Shown here: piece after piece, positions 58,600-64,000 of the stretch
Position numbering within the stretch: position 1 is the first letter of the stretch
How the letters are laid out: each line of letters opens with the position of its first letter
NCBI RefSeq assembly: GCF_029784135.1
Contig: NC_073746.1
Coordinates: 39,447,378-39,511,377, forward strand
Length of the DNA stretch: 64,000 bases
Source of the DNA: Toxorhynchites rutilus septentrionalis
Lineage: Eukaryota > Arthropoda > Insecta > Diptera > Culicidae
Reading direction: 5' to 3'
Made by a program: the position numbers and the translations under genes
The notes under the pieces: model-generated
Databases searched by the model: none
Told to the model about the DNA's origin: nothing
What the model saw: the letters and a program-made list of their open reading frames with translations, nothing else

Positions 58600-59510
58600 T
58601 TAATATGATCAAACTTTTTCCCCCATTGATGTACCTTGCTTCAAATGATAAATTCAGATTATTTTAACCATTCAGGCTCTGGAGGGAGAGTCAATTAGCT
58701 ACATAACACCTTTAGGGACAAAGGGCAGCCGTCTTTCATACGGTTTCATTTAGCTTGCCATGATTGCAATGAGGTACATATTGAGGTGGCAGTAGGCGAA
58801 GTATATCTGTATTGGAAAGCAAAATATCGTGTCGTCATTATATGCATTCGATATGGAACGTATATGGAAAAAACAAAACAATGTTCAAAGTACTCACGGT
58901 TGCATGATAATTTGAGCCGAAATTCCCATGAAATCATTCAACTGTTTGTTTTTAACAGATGATAATTGTATTGTGGCTTATTTCGATTATTTATGTAGTA
59001 AAAAGGTCCAAAGAGCAGTCGTATACTTAGATCTCGAAAGCAGTAACATTTTCGGTGTTTTTTTTTATCAATTGCCGATTATTTCCTCACAATATACACA
59101 CCGACACTGAAAGCCTTCAAAACATCAACTTCGTAACGTTAAAATAATGAAATTTCGTTCGTTTCTATGAACGTGGGGGAGTGAATATGGCACATGGAAA
59201 TATCACTTTTATCCGTCTTTTTCGATGTGAATTCACAAATAATCACTGCCTGCTGTCACATTAGCTTTATATTCAGCGGGAACTCTAATAAAGTGTACGT
59301 TTTTAATTGATAAAACACTTCCTGAAAATAGCATTTTCACATGGATGTGGTATGCAATCAAATATAAACACAACGACTGACGTCACTATTTGAGAAATAG
59401 TTATGGCAGCGCATGCTATGTCGCTTAAAAAACCACCATCTTCATTACCTTTTTTCCAGAACATTGCCATGATTGTATGTTTCCAGTAATGTCCCACATT
59501 AGTTGACCGA
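58600..59510. other. Intergenic, nothing recognised
   Basis: No supported ORF or repeat. Confidence 0.4.
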
Positions 59511-59514
59511 AAAA

Positions 59515-59925
59515 TTGAAAAATAAATAAATTGAAAAATTTAAAAATTTAAAAATTCAAAAATTTTAAAATTTTAAAATTGAAAAATTGAAAAATCGAAA
59601 AATTGAAAAATTGGTAAATTGAAAAATTGGAAAATTGGAAAATTGGAGAATTGGAGAATTGGAAAATTGAAAAATTGGAAAATTAGAAATCTGGGAAATT
59701 GGAAAATTGGAAAATTGGAAAATTGGAAAATTGGAAAATTGGAAAATTTAAAAATTGGAAAATTAGAAATCTGGGAAATTGGAAAATTGGAAAATTGGAA
59801 AATTGGAAAATTGGAAAATTGGAAAATTGGAGAATTGGAAAATTGGAAAATTGGAAAATTGGAAAATTGGAAAATTGGAAAGTTGGAAAGTTGGAAAAAA
59901 GAATTGGAAAATTGGAAATTTTGGA
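59515..59925. repeat. Minisatellite of an 8-bp unit
   Basis: About 400 bp of AAAATTGG with variants (AAAATTAG, AGAATTGG, AAAGTTGG) and a degenerate AT-rich start. Two longer blocks containing AAATCTGGGAAATTGG repeat about 80 bp apart (59687 and 59767), showing a higher-order duplication. Open frames in it on both strands are by-products of the repeat. Confidence 0.95.
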
Positions 59926-60313
59926 CAGTTGGGTTCACATATTTTAACGTAAGGACTATTCACTTTTCACATACGAAAAAAACCGTCTCTTCTAAATAAG
60001 ATTTTTGGTGTGAAAATTCATAGTTGACGTAATGTTGTATTAGACTTCCACATACTCCCTTTCCTCCATATTCCATTACGTGATTAGTGAACAACCCACA
60101 ATCTAAGTTCTAATAAATAACAAGCTTTTCTGGAATACAAATCTTAGCAACAGTTAAGGCAGAATTAGTTCCCAATAATAGTTGAATCTGTCCATCAATA
60201 CAATTACTTTGAAGCACACTAATGCATATAATAAACGATCTATTGTATGACCACTGTTCAGAATGTTGAAATTGCGGATTTTCAAAAATCCAAAGAATCA
60301 AAATTAATACAGG

Positions 60314-60386
60314 TAAACTTCGATATAACGTACATTTCACTTTCAAAATTGTACGTTGTTTCGAATTGTACGTTATATCGAAGCAT
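60314..60386. repeat. Palindromic mini-element, CTTCGATATAACGTAC arms
   Basis: The exact 16-bp arms (60318-60333 and 60368-60383) are separated by 34 bp, in which another GTACG word repeats. Confidence 0.75.
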
Positions 60387-60699
60387 AATAAAGTACTCAC
60401 AAACGTAGTCTATAATACATTATTGTGTTGCTGTTTTAGTAAAGTTAATGAATAACTTCAATCAGAAGACGAAGCCAGCCTTTCTCATGATGTTTCCCTT
60501 CGTACTGTTGATTAAAGCTTGATTCATTTAGAATCCGGAATCACAAACCCAGCTGTATTTCGGAATTGATTGAAGGCACAAAACTTGTTTTAGCATCACA
60601 ATACAGATAATTCATTGTTCTATCAGAAAAAAAGTATTGAAAAAAATCATTATCCTCGGAAGATAAAATATCGCAAATCCAGTATCAAGATCGGGTCAG

Positions 60700-60893
60700 T
60701 CCGGCGGAGGATTTCAATGTTGTTCACTACTGGTACGCGCAAAAAATACGAGATAAACGGTACTGGGAGACAGCACGAGTTGTCCTCGCTGCAGCATTTT
60801 CTCAGTCAGACGTGGAGCGAGATTTTTCATCATACAACAGGGTTTTTACAAACGAGAGGAATCGTTTGGGGGCGAAAACGTTGAAAATGTTAT
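60700..60893 (+). pseudogene. hAT transposase C-terminal relic
   Basis: The plus-strand frame DKRYWETARVVLAAAF, then SQSDVERDFSSYNRVF and TNERNRLGAKTLKML with a stop at about 60891, matches the hAT dimerisation domain (SxSxVERxFS...RNRLxxxTLxxL). The core DDE region upstream is not recognisable. Confidence 0.75.
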
Positions 60894-61004
60894 GAAGATA
60901 AAATTGAACAAAGATCTTGTTGAACCCGCTCTTCACATTGCATTGAAACCGCAACCTTCAAATTGATTTCTGCCGAATTATATTATCCTTGGATGTCTTT
61001 TTCG

Positions 61005-61470
61005 TATTCTATTAGTCAAGGCCTTTCATTTGATACCGATATTGTGTGGGTTGGGAATAAGATTGTTGTCATCCACCATTTTGCCATGGCGGTCATCTTG
61101 GATATGTGTGTTTCGTATTTTGCTAGTCAAGACCTTTCATTTGATACCCATATTGCGAGGGTTGGAAATAAGATCGTTGTCATCCACCATTTTGTGATGG
61201 CGGCCATTTCCGATATGTGTTTTTCGTATTCTACTAGCCAAGACCTTTCATTTGATACCCATATTGTGTGGATTGGGGATAAGATTGTTGTCATCCACCA
61301 TTTTGCCATGGCGGCCATCTTGGATATGTGTGTTTCGTATTCAGCTAGTCAAGACCTTTCATTTGATACCCACATTCCGACATTTTATGATGGTGGTCAT
61401 TTTGAATTTATGTTTTTCGTATTCCACTAGTCAGGCCCTTTCATTTGATACTCATATTATGGGGTGGAAA
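61005..61470. repeat. Tandem repeat of about 110 bp, four to five units
   Basis: The units contain AGTCAAGACCTTTCATTTGA, TGTTGTCATCCACCATTTTG and GGCGGCCATCTTGGATATG. They start near 61014, 61125, 61236, 61346 and a short last one near 61425. The 155-codon open frame across it is a product of the repeat. Confidence 0.9.
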
Positions 61471-61479
61471 GAGATTCTT

Positions 61480-62400
61480 TAGAACCTCTATTTTAAAGAG
61501 ATGACCAGTTTGGATTTACAAGAATTTTTCGCTAATTTAAATATGAATATTCCTAATCCGAAATTTATGGTTTTGACTATTCTATGTCAAAATTATTCAA
61601 TGTTTGGAAGACTCTTATTTCTTAATATTTTCAAGAACAAAACAAGTGCATTGTACACAAACAATAATTCAATATTTTATCGCAATTAATTTATATGAAA
61701 ATTATTTAACATACATCATGATAAGTGTAACACAAAACACTCAACCATTGGAGAGACTGAATAATACTGGGTATTTTGTCGTTCGGGTGTTTGTTGCATT
61801 CGGATAATTGATCATTCGAGTATTTGTCACATTCGGGTAAATATTCGTTCGGGTAAACTTTTTTCAGGTAAGTCTTACATTTGGGTAAACGTTTCTCGGG
61901 CATGTAGAATTCGGGTATTTGTTATAGAATCGACACAATAATCATCGCTTCCAACTGCTGATTCAGTACATAACCCATGTTTTCGATTTTGAAAATGGCA
62001 AAAGTACCTTTTTCCAAATCGGGAACAAAGCACATGTTTCCGAAAAAAAAAAACCTGTAAAGGTGTCCTCCAGTTCCATTCAATTATCCTTACCACTTAT
62101 ATTTTCGTACCCAAAATAAGAAAAATATTGAAAAATTTATTTGGAATTTATTAGAAAATGCTTACGTTCCCATTTCGTTACCTATTCAATGCTGCTTTGA
62201 CATAAAAACATGCGATTGAGTTGAAAAATTGTCCCAAATGTTTCATATTGATGAGAAAGTTTCTTTCCTTGTTGTTCATGAAATGCAACAATTACAAACC
62301 GTTTGTCACAGCCACACAAAAACAAATTTGCTGCAGCCTGAATGTGTATCATAACAATGTCACACTGCGATACGCCTTTGTCGTCTCACCGGCGCAACAT
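61480..62400. other. Intergenic with short ATTCGGGTA repeats
   Basis: About eight copies of TTCGGGTA and variants lie between 61775 and 61920. No gene recognised. Confidence 0.5.
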
Positions 62401-62419
62401 TAGTTGATTCTCTCAATTT

Positions 62420-62709
62420 TTTGTTGTGATACACAAACAGTAGCAACAAGAGATTGTGACTCTGAAAGAAAATATCGACTGTATCATTCGGTGATATTAT
62501 CGCTTGTTTTCAAGCAAAAACAATGATAAATTGATTCCCTGGTCAAGGGACTGAATAGAATATGAATGAATTCAGTTACAGGGTTATATTATATACGACG
62601 AGTTTAGGCACAGGGGAGATCTGTCAAATAAACTCTTTTGTATAACGTATAACGAAACGAGCAACACGTTATTATTTAGTTCTGCTCCCGAAATTTAGGA
62701 CCTAACATT
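62420..62709 (+). mobile_element. Probable 5' LTR of a Ty3/gypsy-type element
   Basis: The LTR must end just before the primer-binding-site-like TGGCGGCGAGGAT at 62711, as ...CCTAACA. A TATA-like TTATATTATATAC (62584-62596) and an AATAAA signal (62629-62634) fit an LTR. The left border is a guess based on a TG start (TGTTGTGATACAC) and could be elsewhere. The second LTR is outside the window. Confidence 0.45.
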
Positions 62710-62710
62710 T

Positions 62711-62723
62711 TGGCGGCGAGGAT
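62711..62723 (+). promoter_or_regulatory. Candidate tRNA primer-binding site
   Basis: TGGCGGCGAGGAT directly follows the putative LTR end. TGGCG-type binding sites are common in Ty3/gypsy elements; the primer tRNA is not identified. Confidence 0.5.
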
Positions 62724-63269
62724 TAAAAAAAAGAAGTGTACCAGAAAGTGCTGAAAGTGATTTATAACAAATAAACCGATACTTATATTATACGAATCAG
62801 GTTAGTGCCATACCGAGATTTCGATATTGAGAGTTTTCCTTGACCAACGCTGAAAAAAAAACATGTGCGAGAAAAAAGGTGCTACGCCCTACATAAAATA
62901 ATGACGGATGATATTTCGAGGTTATGTGTATTACCTTGCCAATTTTTTAGTGATTATGTTTCTCGAACGTGGATCGCATTGTTGCCGTAATTTTTTTTCC
63001 CAGCACATACTGGTTCATCTGCAGTATTCTGAGTAAAACGTGAACAAATAGTTAACAGCAATATGGATAGAAATAGAAAGAGAAAAAGTTCGATTGTATG
63101 GAAACGAATTGGTTTATTGGAAAAACGATGAAGTGGAAGAACTGCGAATATTCAGGGGAATGTTCTGCTTTTGATATTGACGAAAAATTCACAATTTCTG
63201 GTTCAAGGAGTGTATTATCCAATGTAAGGAAGTGATTTCTAGGTTATGGACTGTAGTGAGCATCAACTT

Positions 63270-63621
63270 AACTGTTGGTTTAGTTTCTAAGAAACTGCTG
63301 GAACCATTAGGGCTGCGGAACAGAAGAACTCCATTACTGTTGGATTGGAGTGGAAGTGGATATATGGATAGATGAGAACTGCTGGTTCCTTCTAAAATTA
63401 AAATGACAGAGGATGATCGTAAGCTGTTGGCTGAGATCGAAGTGCGAGATTGCAGAGAATAGTTTGTACATTGACTGATAAACTGCTGGTTTGTCGTCAG
63501 GACGAAAATAATCAGAACTGTTGGTTCGGAGGTGTAGAGGTTTGGAAAACGAGAAAGATGAGAACTGCTGGTTCCTTCTGAAAGGGTAATACGGAAAAAT
63601 AAGGTCGGGAGCTGTTGGCTC
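63270..63621 (+). repeat. Array of short hairpins with TGYTG loops in the retrotransposon leader
   Basis: Seven perfect small hairpins: AAC-TGTTG-GTT (63270-63280), GAAC-TGCTG-GTTC (63376-63388), AGC-TGTTG-GCT (63422-63432), AAAC-TGCTG-GTTT (63480-63492), GAAC-TGTTG-GTTC (63515-63527), GAAC-TGCTG-GTTC (63562-63574) and GAGC-TGTTG-GCTC (63609-63621). Two imperfect ones lie near 63293 and 63336. The loop is constant (TGYTG) while stem pairs vary in a compensated way. Location between LTR and gag suggests an RNA-level role such as packaging or dimerisation; this is inference. Confidence 0.7.
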
Positions 63622-63876
63622 AGAAAAAAATGTAAGGTTATATCGAATATCAGATTGGGCATATTAAGCCAATTATTTTCGTCATTTCGGGTATGGGAAA
63701 AAGTATATATTAGAAAAAAGAATAGTTCCATTTCAAATCAGGTAGAGTCACGTTGGTCAAGAGGAAAATGTATATGCATACATACATACATGTACGCGAA
63801 ATTACCCATTGGAATAAATTGATTATTTTGAATTTTGAATTTTCAAATTTAAAATTTGTATAGTGATACGAGCAAT

Positions 63877-64000
63877 ATGGAAACATTTCGGCCAGTTCGA
63901 CAATTCGATTTGAACATTGAGGACAATCGGATGGCAGCAGAGTGGGAAAAATGGAAGAGGCAACTGGAATGTTATTTCAGTACTTCTGGCGTCGTGGATC
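63877..64000 (+). CDS. Ty3/gypsy-type Gag, N-terminus, cut by window end
   Basis: ATG at 63877 opens a frame that stays open to the window edge (41 codons). It begins METFRPVRQFDLN and continues to EWEKWKRQLECYFSTSGV. The W-x2-W-x4-F/L pattern followed by a short turn and SGV resembles the start of the retrotransposon Gag domain of Ty3/gypsy elements. The leader between LTR and this ATG is more than 1.1 kb. The protein would form the capsid of a virus-like particle. pol lies beyond the window, so intactness is unknown. Confidence 0.7.
   Translation, partial: METFRPVRQFDLNIEDNRMAAEWEKWKRQLECYFSTSGVVD

Noticed and set aside
59573..59999. Long open frames on both strands rich in ENWKIGKL or FSNFPIFQ repeats
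   Set aside because: They are translations of the 8-bp minisatellite and appear in several frames at once.
60963..61430. 155-codon open frame with repeated SFDTHI
   Set aside because: It follows the 110-bp tandem repeat with no start context or domain; a by-product of the repeat.
63189..63731. 180-codon minus-strand frame
   Set aside because: Antisense to the leader of the LTR element and produced partly by the hairpin repeats; no domain.

Overview
The window looks like a repeat-dominated stretch of a mosquito nuclear genome, most probably Aedes or a close relative. It is AT-rich, with spliced genes, no operons and no long intact host ORFs. The mobile elements are typical of Culicidae: DD37E (ITmD37E-type) mariner-like elements, tRNA-derived SINEs of the Feilai type, a LOA/Lian-like LINE, jockey-like LINEs, Helitrons and many MITEs. 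Species assignment is inference.

The host genes I can support are four takeout / juvenile-hormone-binding-protein-like genes, all on the minus strand and about 10 kb apart: 22.0-22.9, 32.0-32.9, 42.9-43.8 and 54.1-54.9 kb. Three can be modelled completely with four exons and identical intron phases (245, 246 and 245 aa). The fourth lacks a recognisable first exon. The three complete copies share TATA boxes about 75-80 bp upstream of the ATG, and the first two also share a CACGTG E-box about 300-350 bp upstream. A 117-bp copy of the third gene's last exon lies at 46.9 kb. A degenerate histone H3 pseudogene with histone-type 3' stem-loops lies at 18.4-20.3 kb.

Layout. 0-8 kb: AT-rich repeats, two SINE fragments and a 1.6-kb TA-flanked non-autonomous transposon. 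8.2-10.5 kb: 5'-truncated LOA-like LINE. 10.9-16.7 kb: nested transposon block (pogo-like pseudogene broken by a THAP-bearing TIR element, two MITEs, a jockey-like LINE broken by a DD37E element and a piggyBac-like pseudogene, and a SINE). 17-21.3 kb: histone-derived region. 22-33.4 kb: takeout genes 1 and 2, separated by a Helitron, tandem repeats, a TA microsatellite hairpin, a hAT-like relic, a second DD37E copy and a scrambled IS630-type transposase. 33.9-45.5 kb: SINEs, a 432-bp-arm inverted duplication, three mariner copies and takeout gene 3. 44.8-49 kb: Helitron with a Rep-protein relic, takeout exon fragment and jockey-like LINE. 49-60 kb: Feilai SINE, hAT-type MITEs, piggyBac MITE, takeout gene 4, PIF/Harbinger MITE and pseudogene, and an 8-bp minisatellite. 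60-64 kb: hAT relic, ~110-bp tandem repeat, and the 5' end of a Ty3/gypsy-type LTR retrotransposon whose gag runs off the window.

The takeout genes are the only likely functional host genes; the rest is mostly transposon debris. The strongest unusual signal is a series of short hairpins with a constant TGYTG loop and covarying stems in the leader of the LTR element (63.27-63.62 kb). Other notable items are a large SINE-centred palindrome, the same premature stop in both DD37E copies, and a THAP-domain fragment carried inside a short TIR element.
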